From Paracholeplasma vituli (GTDB taxonomy: Bacteria; Bacillota_I; Bacilli_A; Acholeplasmatales; UBA5453), in contig NZ_JAOEGN010000007.1 in NCBI RefSeq assembly GCF_025446935.1, forward strand, positions 1 through 64,000: a stretch of DNA of 64,000 nt, read 5' to 3'. Shown piece after piece: positions 1-7,988 of the stretch (positions within the stretch are counted from its first letter, which is position 1; each line of letters starts with the position of its first letter). Under the pieces are notes generated by a model, which was given only the letters and a program-made list of their open reading frames with translations, was not told where the DNA came from and searched no databases. A program made the translations under genes and the position numbers.

Positions 1-229
1 GAATAACCATTTGAGCTTGAGTAGTACTTAAGTAACGATAATGCTCACTATCTTTTAGTAGCTTATAGTTTTCGTTATAGGGTAAGTATTTTTGGGTTTG
101 GATGAAATGTTGTCTAACATTATAAAGGGCTTGATTGTATAAACTTCTAGAAGCACGCATTAGGGATAAGAGAAACTGATGTTGATTAGGATTCAAATAG
201 AGTCTAGTTTTTAGGGCTTTATAAGGCAT
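1..229 (-). CDS. tnpB: TnpB-like transposon RNA-guided nuclease, N-terminal fragment (runs off window edge)
   Basis: Reading the minus strand from an ATG at 229 gives 76 open codons to the window edge. The N-terminus (MPYKALKTRLYLNPNQ) and the later pattern YNQALYNV...NYKLLKDS...STTQAQMVI match the N-terminal helix-turn-helix region of IS200/IS605/IS607 OrfB (TnpB) proteins, which start with a basic beta strand followed by a YNxAL helix. A good ribosome site (AAAGGAGGAAA) lies just upstream. TnpB proteins are known as RNA-guided DNA nucleases that maintain their transposon. The RuvC and zinc-finger parts and any omega-RNA would lie beyond position 1, so activity cannot be judged. No TnpA is seen on the window side. 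Confidence 0.75.
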   Translation of the reverse strand, partial: MPYKALKTRLYLNPNQHQFLLSLMRASRSLYNQALYNVRQHFIQTQKYLPYNENYKLLKDSEHYRYLSTTQAQMVI

Positions 230-254
230 AAATCGTTTCCTCCTTTCTACTTAA

Positions 255-263
255 ATTATACCA
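255..263 (-). promoter_or_regulatory. Extended -10 promoter of the tnpB-like gene
   Basis: On the minus strand TGGTATAAT sits about 25 bases before the ribosome site of the TnpB-like gene. It is a perfect -10 hexamer with the TGn extension. No convincing -35 hexamer is visible, as is common for extended -10 promoters. Confidence 0.5.
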
Positions 264-420
264 TAAATGACTCATAAAATGTATATTTTATATGAATATT
301 TAATTATGTATAATTATTAGAAACAAGGTGGTTTATAGAACCAATTAGCATGAATTTTATAAAACTTATAGAGTCTATATTCGATAAGTGAACAATAAAA
401 GACGAACTTTCCTAACAGAT

Positions 421-446
421 AAAAAAAGCGAACACAGGGTTCGCTT
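421..446 (-). terminator. Intrinsic terminator of the 445-1053 gene
   Basis: On the minus strand the perfect 8-bp stem AAGCGAAC / GTTCGCTT with a 5-base loop is followed by a T-run. The hairpin starts within the stop codon of the upstream gene. Confidence 0.85.
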
Positions 447-1053
447 AGAAATCATCAAACTTCACTTCAGTTGGGGCGGAAACAGTTTTTTTAACTTCAG
501 CGTTTATATGATAGACCATCACATAACCGATGGCGAGTAACGAAGCTAAAATGGAATCTACAGTTGATACGGTATTGGCTAAACCAATTACGGGGAATTG
601 AGTGAATATTAATAGTGTATAGCTAGGTGTATTGATTAAACCTAGAAGGATCGAAATCCCTTGAATGATAATAATCGCGTACATCGCACTACGTTTCTTA
701 ATAAATATCCAAGAAATCAATAGCGCAACACTTAGGCCTAATCTAAATAGGTTTTGAATGATTGGCCAGATGTGTTGAGATAACTTAAACACGTTATCCA
801 AATTTACGATACCTGATAATACAGATATACCGGATAGAATGATGTACCCAATCAGAATATGATTTTTATCCTCACGAAAGAATCCAATGGTGAAGAAGAC
901 CATGACTGCGAGGTTAATCAACAATCGAATAACATACCAAAAGTTTGTAAAGCTCGAGGAGTAGGTGAGGAATACCCAAATACTCATCAAAATCGAAAGA
1001 ATCCCTGTAATTAAAACGACTATCGCACCAATCTTTAAAATGTCTTTGTTCAT
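445..1053 (-). CDS. Hypothetical polytopic membrane protein
   Basis: The 202-residue product is mostly hydrophobic, with about five or six predicted membrane segments (roughly residues 7-29, 38-58, 66-84, 92-116, 122-140 and 160-182) and a short polar C-terminal tail. The start is supported by AAGGAG seven bases upstream. I do not recognise the family. It ends in its own terminator and stands alone. No catalytic motif is visible, so no function is proposed. Confidence 0.7.
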   Translation of the reverse strand: MNKDILKIGAIVVLITGILSILMSIWVFLTYSSSFTNFWYVIRLLINLAVMVFFTIGFFREDKNHILIGYIILSGISVLSGIVNLDNVFKLSQHIWPIIQNLFRLGLSVALLISWIFIKKRSAMYAIIIIQGISILLGLINTPSYTLLIFTQFPVIGLANTVSTVDSILASLLAIGYVMVYHINAEVKKTVSAPTEVKFDDF

Positions 1054-1142
1054 AGTTAACTCCTTATAATCTGTAATGTAATAATTTCATTTCTATCATA
1101 TCACAATCACAAAGATTTATAACGAATTTTTACGAATTAAGT

Positions 1143-1166
1143 AAAAAAAGATGCTTTCGCACCTTT
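1143..1166 (-). terminator. Intrinsic terminator after the 1177-1890 gene
   Basis: On the minus strand AAAGGTGC, a GAAA tetraloop and GCATCTTT (one G-U pair) are followed by a T-run. Confidence 0.8.
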
Positions 1167-1176
1167 CTGAAACAAT

Positions 1177-1890
1177 TTATTTTGCAGTTGGATTTGTTTC
1201 TTCTTCGTTAGGTTCTTTATCGATTTCGATTGCCTTTGGTAATTTGACGACTTTATGGGGTTCTTCATCTATCTTTTTGGGTGAGGTGATTTCCCTGAAG
1301 AACATCATATCCACGATCATAATTTCCGCGAAGATGAGTGGTGTGATGAGCATATAGATAAAACCGAATAGACCACCAATCACAGGTAAGAAACGTCCAA
1401 TGATGGCGATGACCAAACTTAAGATCATCGGTACTAAAAGGCCTAATAATCTCAACAAAAACAAATTAATCTTGTTTCCATTCATAACCTCAAACGATTG
1501 TTTAAACGCTTCGGAAGTCGTAATCTCAGGATTTAAAGTAATAAGATAAAACAGTGGTGCAAGTGCAAATGCAAAATAGATCCCAGGAATGAAGAATAAG
1601 AAGAACCCAGCTGCAACCACAACCATTTGTAATAAAGAAGTAATCAATAATCTTAAATAACGGTCAGCAGTCATATCAATCCCACGTAGGGTTTCAAATA
1701 AATCGGCTTCCCCTTTTTCTAGGAAGGATTTAAAGAACGATACCGACGCAATCAACGCGATCGGTGTTAAGATCGGAATGAATAAACAGAGGATAAAAAT
1801 CACAGAAAACAACATGAGTTTCAATAAGTTCATGAAACCCTTCTTAAAGACGAGCCTATAAGCCTCGATATGGTAATTCACTAAACGCAT
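1177..1890 (-). CDS. DUF975-like integral membrane protein
   Basis: The product has 237 residues if it starts at MRLVNYHIEAYR. An upstream in-frame start at 1977 is rejected because it falls inside the -35 element of the predicted promoter, whereas 1890 has an AAAGGGG ribosome site. There are about five membrane segments, a central FFIPGIYFAFALAPLFYLI stretch and an EAFKQSFEVMNGNKINLF segment. These resemble the DUF975/GPDPase-membrane type of Firmicute membrane proteins, whose role is unknown. The last 40 residues are polar and acidic and probably cytoplasmic. Confidence 0.65.
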   Translation of the reverse strand: MRLVNYHIEAYRLVFKKGFMNLLKLMLFSVIFILCLFIPILTPIALIASVSFFKSFLEKGEADLFETLRGIDMTADRYLRLLITSLLQMVVVAAGFFLFFIPGIYFAFALAPLFYLITLNPEITTSEAFKQSFEVMNGNKINLFLLRLLGLLVPMILSLVIAIIGRFLPVIGGLFGFIYMLITPLIFAEIMIVDMMFFREITSPKKIDEEPHKVVKLPKAIEIDKEPNEEETNPTAK

Positions 1891-1947
1891 AATGCCCCTT
1901 TCTCCCTCAAAGGAAAACGTCTTTACGAGGACGTTCTTGTCAAGTAT

Positions 1948-1977
1948 ATTATAGCCTACTAAATTAAGTTTTACCAA
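1948..1977 (-). promoter_or_regulatory. Sigma-A promoter for the DUF975-like gene
   Basis: On the minus strand TTGGTA (1972-1977) and TATAAT (1948-1953) are separated by 18 bases. The position decides the start of the downstream gene. Confidence 0.5.
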
Positions 1978-2006
1978 AAATAATCCATCCTATTTAGAAA
2001 TGATGA

Positions 2007-2015
2007 TGTTATAAT
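2007..2015 (+). promoter_or_regulatory. Extended -10 promoter of the ABC exporter operon
   Basis: TGTTATAAT is a perfect -10 hexamer with TGn extension, about 30 bases before the start of the ATPase gene. It diverges from the promoter at 1948-1977. Confidence 0.5.
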
Positions 2016-2045
2016 GGTTTTGGACTCGATAAAAGAGGTGTCGTT

Positions 2046-3050
2046 ATGGAAATTATTAAAGTCGAACATTTAAAAAAGGATTTTATCATCTACGAAAAAG
2101 AACCCGGTCTTAAAGGGGTTATTAAAAGTTTTTACAACGCAAAGAAAATCATTAAAAAAGCAGTGGATGATGTCAGTTTTACCATCAATCAAGGTGAAAT
2201 CATCGGGTACATTGGACCCAATGGCGCTGGTAAGTCAACTACGATTAAAATGCTTACAGGGATACTTACCCCTACCTCAGGAGAGGTAAAAGTAGATTCT
2301 GTCATTCCTTATCAAAAAAGAACATTAAATGCTAAGAAAATTGGGGTTGTCTTTGGTCAACGTACCCAGCTTTGGTGGGATTTACCCTTAATTGAGTCTT
2401 TTACAGTTTTAAAAGAAATTTATGAGATCAGCGATATCGATTACAAAGAACGCCTTTCGTACTTTAGCAATCTATTTGGTCTCGATGAATTCATCAAACA
2501 ACCGGTTAGACAGCTTTCCCTCGGACAACGCATGAAAGCGGACATTGTCGCATCCTTATTACATAATCCAAAAATTCTATTTTTAGATGAACCCACCATT
2601 GGATTAGATGTGATTGCGAAAGAAAATATCCGAAAAACGCTAAAAGATATTCATGATAAATATCAAACCACCATCATCTTAACCACCCATGATCTAGCCG
2701 ATATCGAAGAACTTTGTGACCGAATCATGATGATTGACCAAGGTAAGATCATTTACGATGGCAGTCTTGAAACCATCAAAGCGAAGTTTGGTTCAAAGAA
2801 AATTGTGTGTTTCACCCTAAAAGCGGATTCTATGATGGATTTAACCGTATTTGATCGTTTAAAGAAAAAAGACCCCGATTTGATAGCCTCTATCGAAGAT
2901 TCTAAATTGACTGTAGTATTCAATAAACTCAAAATTAAAGTCGGGGATATCATCACACCTGTCCTCGCTCAAACCGATGTCTTAGATATTGATATTTCCG
3001 ATGACCATCTCGAAAATATCATCAAAGCCATCTATAAGAATGGGTTTTAA
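2046..3050 (+). CDS. ABC-2 type exporter, ATP-binding subunit (COG4586-like)
   Basis: This is the nucleotide-binding subunit of a putative exporter. In the 334-residue protein I see Walker A GPNGAGKST (about 58-66), signature LSLGQRM, Walker B ILFLDEP and an H-loop TTHD. The insertion VVFGQRTQLWWDLP after Walker A is typical of the COG4586 group, whose genes usually sit with two COG4587/COG3694 permeases, exactly as here. The substrate of this group is unknown. The gene starts an operon with a GAGGTG ribosome site, and its TAA overlaps the next ATG by one base. The C-terminal 90 residues form the extra domain usual in ABC-2 ATPases. Confidence 0.9.
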   Translation: MEIIKVEHLKKDFIIYEKEPGLKGVIKSFYNAKKIIKKAVDDVSFTINQGEIIGYIGPNGAGKSTTIKMLTGILTPTSGEVKVDSVIPYQKRTLNAKKIGVVFGQRTQLWWDLPLIESFTVLKEIYEISDIDYKERLSYFSNLFGLDEFIKQPVRQLSLGQRMKADIVASLLHNPKILFLDEPTIGLDVIAKENIRKTLKDIHDKYQTTIILTTHDLADIEELCDRIMMIDQGKIIYDGSLETIKAKFGSKKIVCFTLKADSMMDLTVFDRLKKKDPDLIASIEDSKLTVVFNKLKIKVGDIITPVLAQTDVLDIDISDDHLENIIKAIYKNGF

Positions 3051-3856
3051 TGTCTAAAATTAGAAAGTATATACCGTTTTTTAGAACGAGTTTAATGAAT
3101 ATGCTCATATACCGGGGTAGCATCGTTTTATGGCTTTTACTCGATGTATTCCAGTTCTTCATGATGGTCTTTTTATGGATGAGTGTATACAACCACAGTG
3201 ACAGTATTCAAGGGTTTACGCTTAATGAAATGTTACTGTATTACTTATTAACCAACTTGTTTTTTGTGTTTTCAGATACAGAAACCATGTATATGATGAA
3301 TGAAGAGATTAGAGAAGGTCGAATCAGTATGATGCTGATCAAACCCATTTCATATAAAGCACGACTGTATTCAGAAGTATTCGGAAGAGTAATCGGGATT
3401 TTCTCGCTCACTCTGCCGATTGTCTTATTGACAGGCACCGTTATAGTACTCGCTTTTAATATGCCATTAGATATTCGTATTTTGAATGTTTTGATTGCCG
3501 TATTATTCATACCTTTAATTTTTATGATGATGTTTGAACTTTCCTATTTTTTCGGGACCATCTCCATCCACATCACCAATGTGTTTGGACTTGCCATTCT
3601 ATTCAATGTCATGATTAGAGTCTTATCTGGTCAACTGATACCTTTAGCACTGTATCCAAAAAGTTTGCTAAACATACTATCTTATTTACCATTTAAGTAC
3701 ATGAGTTATCCTGTTTTAATTATTTTAAACAAAATTCCTCTAAGTGAAGCTTACACAGGCTTAGTCCTATTAGCCATTTGGGTCGGCATATTCTTTATGC
3801 TCAGTTCATTAACCTTTAAAGCCTCGATGAAGAAAATTGTGGTATTTGGAGGCTAA
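3050..3856 (+). CDS. ABC-2 type exporter permease (COG4587-like)
   Basis: The 268-residue product has six predicted membrane helices and lies between the ATPase and the second permease. The start overlaps the ATPase stop (TAATG), implying translational coupling. The sequence SDTETMYMMNEEIREGRISMMLIKPIS, split around the third helix, resembles the amphipathic coupling region of this permease group. It probably pairs with the 3858-4643 product to form the membrane channel. Substrate is unknown. Confidence 0.85.
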   Translation: MSKIRKYIPFFRTSLMNMLIYRGSIVLWLLLDVFQFFMMVFLWMSVYNHSDSIQGFTLNEMLLYYLLTNLFFVFSDTETMYMMNEEIREGRISMMLIKPISYKARLYSEVFGRVIGIFSLTLPIVLLTGTVIVLAFNMPLDIRILNVLIAVLFIPLIFMMMFELSYFFGTISIHITNVFGLAILFNVMIRVLSGQLIPLALYPKSLLNILSYLPFKYMSYPVLIILNKIPLSEAYTGLVLLAIWVGIFFMLSSLTFKASMKKIVVFGG

Positions 3857-3857
3857 T

Positions 3858-4643
3858 ATGAGATATCTAAAAATATACAGTTTGTTCTTTAAACAATATT
3901 TAAAAGGTTTAATGGAATACCGTGTCGATTTTATCATCGGCATGGTTGGGTTCTTATTCACCCAAGGTACAGGTTTATTATTCTTATATGTTATTTTCCA
4001 AAACATTCCTAACTTAGATGGCTTTAGCATCCATGAAATCTTGTTGATGTATGGGTTATCCTTAATACCAAAAGGCATTGATCACTTGTTTTTTGATAAC
4101 ATTTGGCTACTGCCTCGCTATGTTAGACAAGGTGGAATGGACCGCTATTTATTAAGACCAATCAACGCCTTGTATGTGTTTTTAATTGAACGCTTTCAAC
4201 CGGATGCGTTTGGAGAAATTATATTAGGGACTTTCTTAGTCATCACCACGCTATCGAACTTACAACTTCAAATTGGGCTAGTTCAAATCTTGGTAATTCT
4301 ATTGACCTTGTTCCTAGGGATCATTATATATACGTCGTTAAAACTGGCTACCGCATCCACATCATTTTGGCTTAAAAACAGTTATCCACTCATTCAAGTA
4401 ACCTATAATTTGAGTGATTTCATGAAATATCCGATTACGATATTCCCTAAAGTCATGCAGATTATATTAACCTTCATCATCCCATTCGCATTGGTTTCAT
4501 TTTATCCAACGATGTATTTATTGGGTCGAATCCACATTATTGAAATGCTATCACATATTATTTTGATTACAGCAGGGATGATATCTTTAGGCTTATTTGT
4601 TTGGCATAAAGGTTTAAAACACTACGAATCAGCAGGCAGTTAA
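3858..4643 (+). CDS. ABC-2 type exporter permease, DUF990/COG3694-like
   Basis: The product has 261 residues if it starts at MRYLKIYSLFF. This ATG lies one base after the upstream stop and has a TGGAGG site seven bases away, so I prefer it to an in-frame ATG at 3837 inside the previous gene. It has six membrane segments and the motif FFDNIWLLPRYVRQGGMDRYLLRPI before the third, which parallels the coupling region of its partner. It completes a three-gene exporter. Confidence 0.85.
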   Translation: MRYLKIYSLFFKQYLKGLMEYRVDFIIGMVGFLFTQGTGLLFLYVIFQNIPNLDGFSIHEILLMYGLSLIPKGIDHLFFDNIWLLPRYVRQGGMDRYLLRPINALYVFLIERFQPDAFGEIILGTFLVITTLSNLQLQIGLVQILVILLTLFLGIIIYTSLKLATASTSFWLKNSYPLIQVTYNLSDFMKYPITIFPKVMQIILTFIIPFALVSFYPTMYLLGRIHIIEMLSHIILITAGMISLGLFVWHKGLKHYESAGS

Positions 4644-4652
4644 GGAAAGAAA

Positions 4653-4682
4653 AAAGGGAGTGTTCGCTCCCTTTATTTTTTT
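4653..4682. terminator. Bidirectional terminator
   Basis: AAAGGGAG, a TGTTCG loop and CTCCCTTT form an 8-bp stem with A-run before and T-run after, serving both the exporter operon and the convergent mscS-like gene, whose stop codon lies in the stem. Confidence 0.85.
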
Positions 4683-5707
4683 TGTGTAACTACTATTTGT
4701 GGAAATGGAATTTCAATGTTGTTCGCATCCAAGATTTCTTTGATCATTTTGCGCATGCCACGTTCGACAGCGTAGTGTTGTTCATTTTCTGTTTTCGCGA
4801 TTGCCCTTAAAGTCACTTGAGAAGCTTCTAAAGCGGTCACACCAACCACCGTTGGGTCTTCAACAACTTGAGGAAAATCCTTTTTTAAGACTTGAAGTTC
4901 TTTGGATAATAAATCGATAACCTGTTGGACATTTTCTTTATAACCAATACCAAACTCAACAACAGCGACTGAAATATTTCTAGAATAGTTGATGAGATTG
5001 TTGACTTCACCATTTGATAAAATCATCACATCCCCTTTCCAGTTACGAATACGGGTTGTTTTGAGACCGATGTCTGATACTGTACCTTTAAAGCCTTTGA
5101 CTTCAACAGTGTCTCCAACATCAAAGTGTTGTTCAAAAATGATGAAGAACCCAGCAATTAAATCATTGATGAACTTTTGAGCCCCTAAACCGATGACCAA
5201 TCCCATGATCCCTAATCCAGCGAGAGCTGGCAAAACATTGACGCCCCAAATGGCTAAAACAATTAAAATTGTGAGTAACGCTACAGTGTAACGAATGATG
5301 CTTAAAGTGACTTTCGCAATCGTTTTTTTACGTTTTTGAGCGGGTGTTGGTTTAACCCAAACTTTCTTCAAAGCGACTTTCGCGATTCTTGTAATCATCA
5401 TTGAAATGAAAATAATCAATAATGAACCAATGATGCGTGAGAGTGACGATTCAATTGTTTCGATGGCAGAAGTACTGAAGTCTTGAATGAGGGTGTTGTA
5501 GTCAAATGACCAAATCCATAGAATCAATAAAAGCCCAAAAGTCATCAAGAAGAATGAAAAAATATAAATCAATATAATGAGGTATTTATTTAAACGATCC
5601 TCGCGTTTCTTAATCCATTTGTTTTCTAGTATAAAGAACACGACTAAGAGTGCAATCACCCCTAGGCTTGCTCCAAGATTAAGATAGGTTGAATTGGATA
5701 GTAACAT
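4673..5707 (-). CDS. mscS: MscS-family mechanosensitive channel
   Basis: This is a membrane channel that should open on hypo-osmotic shock and release solutes. The 344-residue protein has three or four N-terminal helices and then the pore and beta domain signature: a Gly/Ala-rich helix (PALAGLGIMGLVIGLGAQ) followed by FIIFEQHFDVGDTVEV and GFKGTVSDIGLKTTRIRNW. Length and order fit the small-conductance family (YkuT/MscS). The N-terminal extension carries two more helices than E. coli MscS. The ribosome site is a moderate AAAGGCGG. It is a single gene converging on the ABC operon. Confidence 0.92.
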   Translation of the reverse strand: MLLSNSTYLNLGASLGVIALLVVFFILENKWIKKREDRLNKYLIILIYIFSFFLMTFGLLLILWIWSFDYNTLIQDFSTSAIETIESSLSRIIGSLLIIFISMMITRIAKVALKKVWVKPTPAQKRKKTIAKVTLSIIRYTVALLTILIVLAIWGVNVLPALAGLGIMGLVIGLGAQKFINDLIAGFFIIFEQHFDVGDTVEVKGFKGTVSDIGLKTTRIRNWKGDVMILSNGEVNNLINYSRNISVAVVEFGIGYKENVQQVIDLLSKELQVLKKDFPQVVEDPTVVGVTALEASQVTLRAIAKTENEQHYAVERGMRKMIKEILDANNIEIPFPQIVVTQKK

Positions 5708-5778
5708 AGATATCCCGCCTTTCTAGAAATAGTATAACACAGTTATAAATAATTCGTAAACAAAGCTCATCGAAACTA

Positions 5779-5830
5779 ATTTCGATTTCGAAGCAAATAG
5801 TTTGAAATCGAAATAGTTGTAGGGTATACT
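5779..5830 (+). promoter_or_regulatory. Promoter with an 11-bp inverted repeat overlapping -35
   Basis: TTGAAA (5802-5807) and TATACT (5825-5830) are 17 bases apart. The perfect inverted repeat ATTTCGATTTC (5779-5789) / GAAATCGAAAT (5804-5814) has a 14-base spacer and its right arm covers the -35. No T-run follows, so it is a repressor-type operator rather than a terminator. The half-sites are 25 bases apart centre to centre. Confidence 0.65.
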
Positions 5831-5855
5831 GTAGTTATTATGGAGGAAATTATAT

Positions 5856-6392
5856 ATGAACACATTAAACATCGGGATTATTACAGGATCGACAAGAGAA
5901 GGCAGAGTCTCCCCACAAGTTGCGAAATGGGTATTAGATTACGCAAACGCACAAGGCAAAGCGAACTTTGAAGTCATCGACATCAAAGACTACAATCTTC
6001 CATTTTTAGGTGAAGGCTTTAACGCAGGCGTTACAGAATTCCAAAACAAACTTAAAGCCATGGACGGCTTCATTTTCGTGGTTGCAGAATACAACCACTC
6101 GATCACTGGCGCATTGAAGAATGCATTAGACTGGGCTAGAGAAGAATGGAATAACAAATCTGCAGGGATCGTATCATACGGGTCTGTAGGTGGTGCAAGA
6201 GCAGCGGAACATTTAAGAGGCATCTTAGGTGAACTTCAAGTTGCTGACGTAAGAAGCCACGTTCTATTAAGCTTATTCACAGACTTTGATGGGCAAACCT
6301 TCAAACCACAAGCCCTTCACAAAGCAAACTTAGATGCGTTACTCGATCAAGTTGTATTGTGGGGAACCGCTTTAAAAACCGTTAGAAAATAA
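5856..6392 (+). CDS. NADPH-dependent FMN reductase (YieF/ChrR/azoreductase-like)
   Basis: A flavodoxin-fold, FMN-binding reductase that uses NAD(P)H to reduce quinones, azo dyes or metal ions in this family. The 178-residue protein carries the FMN phosphate loop GSTREGRVSP (about 11-20), the EYNHSITGALKNALDW motif and GSVGGARAAEHLR. These are typical of the NADPH-dependent FMN reductase family at its usual length. The ribosome site is TGGAGG. It is monocistronic, between a palindromic promoter and a strong terminator, suggesting separate redox-linked regulation. The natural substrate cannot be read from sequence. Confidence 0.9.
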   Translation: MNTLNIGIITGSTREGRVSPQVAKWVLDYANAQGKANFEVIDIKDYNLPFLGEGFNAGVTEFQNKLKAMDGFIFVVAEYNHSITGALKNALDWAREEWNNKSAGIVSYGSVGGARAAEHLRGILGELQVADVRSHVLLSLFTDFDGQTFKPQALHKANLDALLDQVVLWGTALKTVRK

Positions 6393-6416
6393 CTACCTCC
6401 GGGTAGTTTTTTTTTG
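6391..6416 (+). terminator. Intrinsic terminator
   Basis: AACTACC, a short loop and GGTAGTT followed by a run of nine T. Confidence 0.9.
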
Positions 6417-6466
6417 GCTTTTATTCAGAATAAGATATACTATATATAGACATTGGGGGTGTTCTT

Positions 6467-7987
6467 ATGAGTTTCGATGTTAGAACACTGTTTTTAGCAA
6501 ACTTGATCATTTATTTGGTGAATATGGTTGCCATTATTTTACTTTGGGTAAATAACCGAAAACGTTATAAAGGGATTTTCGAGTGGGTAGTTGCAATCGT
6601 ATTGGTATTTATTGGGAATTACTTAATTTTATTTAGAGGTCAAATTCCCGATTTCATTTCCATCCTGGTCGCAAATATTCTGATTATGATTGGTTTTCAG
6701 TTTAATATTTATGGGATTGTCAAATTTTTTCACATCAAATACCACATCTTTTATCAATGCTTCTTTAGTTTCTTATATACAGCTTTATTCACCTACTATA
6801 CCTTTGTTGAACCAGACCTCAATGCGCGAAACGCACTAGTTGGGTTATTAGGTTTATTCACATTTGGTAGTATATTTTATTATATTCACTTTCAGTTATC
6901 TGCCTACTTTAAGCGGTTAACCAGACAGTTTGAAGTGATGCTCGTGTTATTCATGGGTTCGAATTTATTCAGAATCGTTTATTCGATTGTGTACCCATCG
7001 AACCACGACGACCTGTTCTCCAATCACCCACGTGATGTCTTATCGAATGTGTTTGTAACGGTATTCGCGATTATACTGCCATTATCCTTAATAATATTAG
7101 TCAATAGAAGAGCACTGGATGAAGTCGATATTGAAGAAGATAAATTCAGAAATGCCTTCGAACAATCCCCAATTATGATGATCATCTCTAGACTTCAATC
7201 GGGTGAAATTTATGATGTTAATGAAGCTTTTCTAAATACATTTGGATATAAAAAAGATGAGATTATTGGTAAGACTACGAACCAACTAAAGATGTGGGGA
7301 CCAGACTTACAAAGAAGAGACGAAATCATTAAACATGTTCAAACAAAAGAAGGCATTTTCAATATGGAGGTCACCTTCTATAAGCCAAATGGTGAATCTA
7401 TTGATGCGGTCTATTCTGCGCGTATGATCAATATGTTTGGTGAAGACTTCTTGATTTCAACCGCTTCAGATACAACTCTCTTGGGTAGAGCGAAGCGTGA
7501 ACTCATCTATATCGCTACCCACGATGCGTTAACAGGCTTACTGAATCGTCACGAACTCGAGCACTACTTTCAAGAACTTAAAGAGCAGTTTACGAAGAAT
7601 CAAAAATCCTTCTCGCTCATTCTCATTGATTTAGACCGCTTCAAAGCAGTTAACGATACCTATGGACACAATGTCGGGGATAATTTATTAGTACTGATTG
7701 CGAGAAAGTTAAATCAGTTGTTTAAAGATCACTTTGTCGCTAGATTAGGTGGCGACGAATTCATCATCTTAATTAAGAATTTAAGTTCAGAAACCGAACT
7801 GATTAAATTCATCATCAAAGCGAGAAACGATATTACGAATATCAATAATATTGAGGGGAAACCCATTGATATTGGCGCTTCCATCGGGTTTTCTGTTTAT
7901 CCAAAAGATGGTGTTTACTTAGAGGATTTGGTTCGTACAGCGGATAAGATGATGTACAATGAAAAGGATTCGAAACGGAGGGTTTAA
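6467..7987 (+). CDS. Membrane-anchored PAS-GGDEF diguanylate cyclase
   Basis: This enzyme probably makes cyclic di-GMP from two GTP. The 506-residue protein has about seven N-terminal membrane helices (residues 1-225), a PAS domain (about 230-345, EQSPIMMIISRLQSGEIYDVNEAF) and a C-terminal GGDEF domain with an intact ARLGGDEF active site and the upstream DLDRFKAVNDTYGH metal/substrate motif. The product-inhibition I-site (RxxD five residues before GGDEF) is replaced by FKDH, so feedback inhibition is probably lost. It is followed by the fusion gene after one base, so the two may be co-transcribed. The sensed signal is unknown. Confidence 0.9.
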   Translation: MSFDVRTLFLANLIIYLVNMVAIILLWVNNRKRYKGIFEWVVAIVLVFIGNYLILFRGQIPDFISILVANILIMIGFQFNIYGIVKFFHIKYHIFYQCFFSFLYTALFTYYTFVEPDLNARNALVGLLGLFTFGSIFYYIHFQLSAYFKRLTRQFEVMLVLFMGSNLFRIVYSIVYPSNHDDLFSNHPRDVLSNVFVTVFAIILPLSLIILVNRRALDEVDIEEDKFRNAFEQSPIMMIISRLQSGEIYDVNEAFLNTFGYKKDEIIGKTTNQLKMWGPDLQRRDEIIKHVQTKEGIFNMEVTFYKPNGESIDAVYSARMINMFGEDFLISTASDTTLLGRAKRELIYIATHDALTGLLNRHELEHYFQELKEQFTKNQKSFSLILIDLDRFKAVNDTYGHNVGDNLLVLIARKLNQLFKDHFVARLGGDEFIILIKNLSSETELIKFIIKARNDITNINNIEGKPIDIGASIGFSVYPKDGVYLEDLVRTADKMMYNEKDSKRRV

Positions 7988-7988
7988 G

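Noticed and set aside
1151-1357. Plus-strand frame over the DUF975-like gene
   Set aside because: It is antisense to the C-terminus of a better-supported gene and begins in its terminator.
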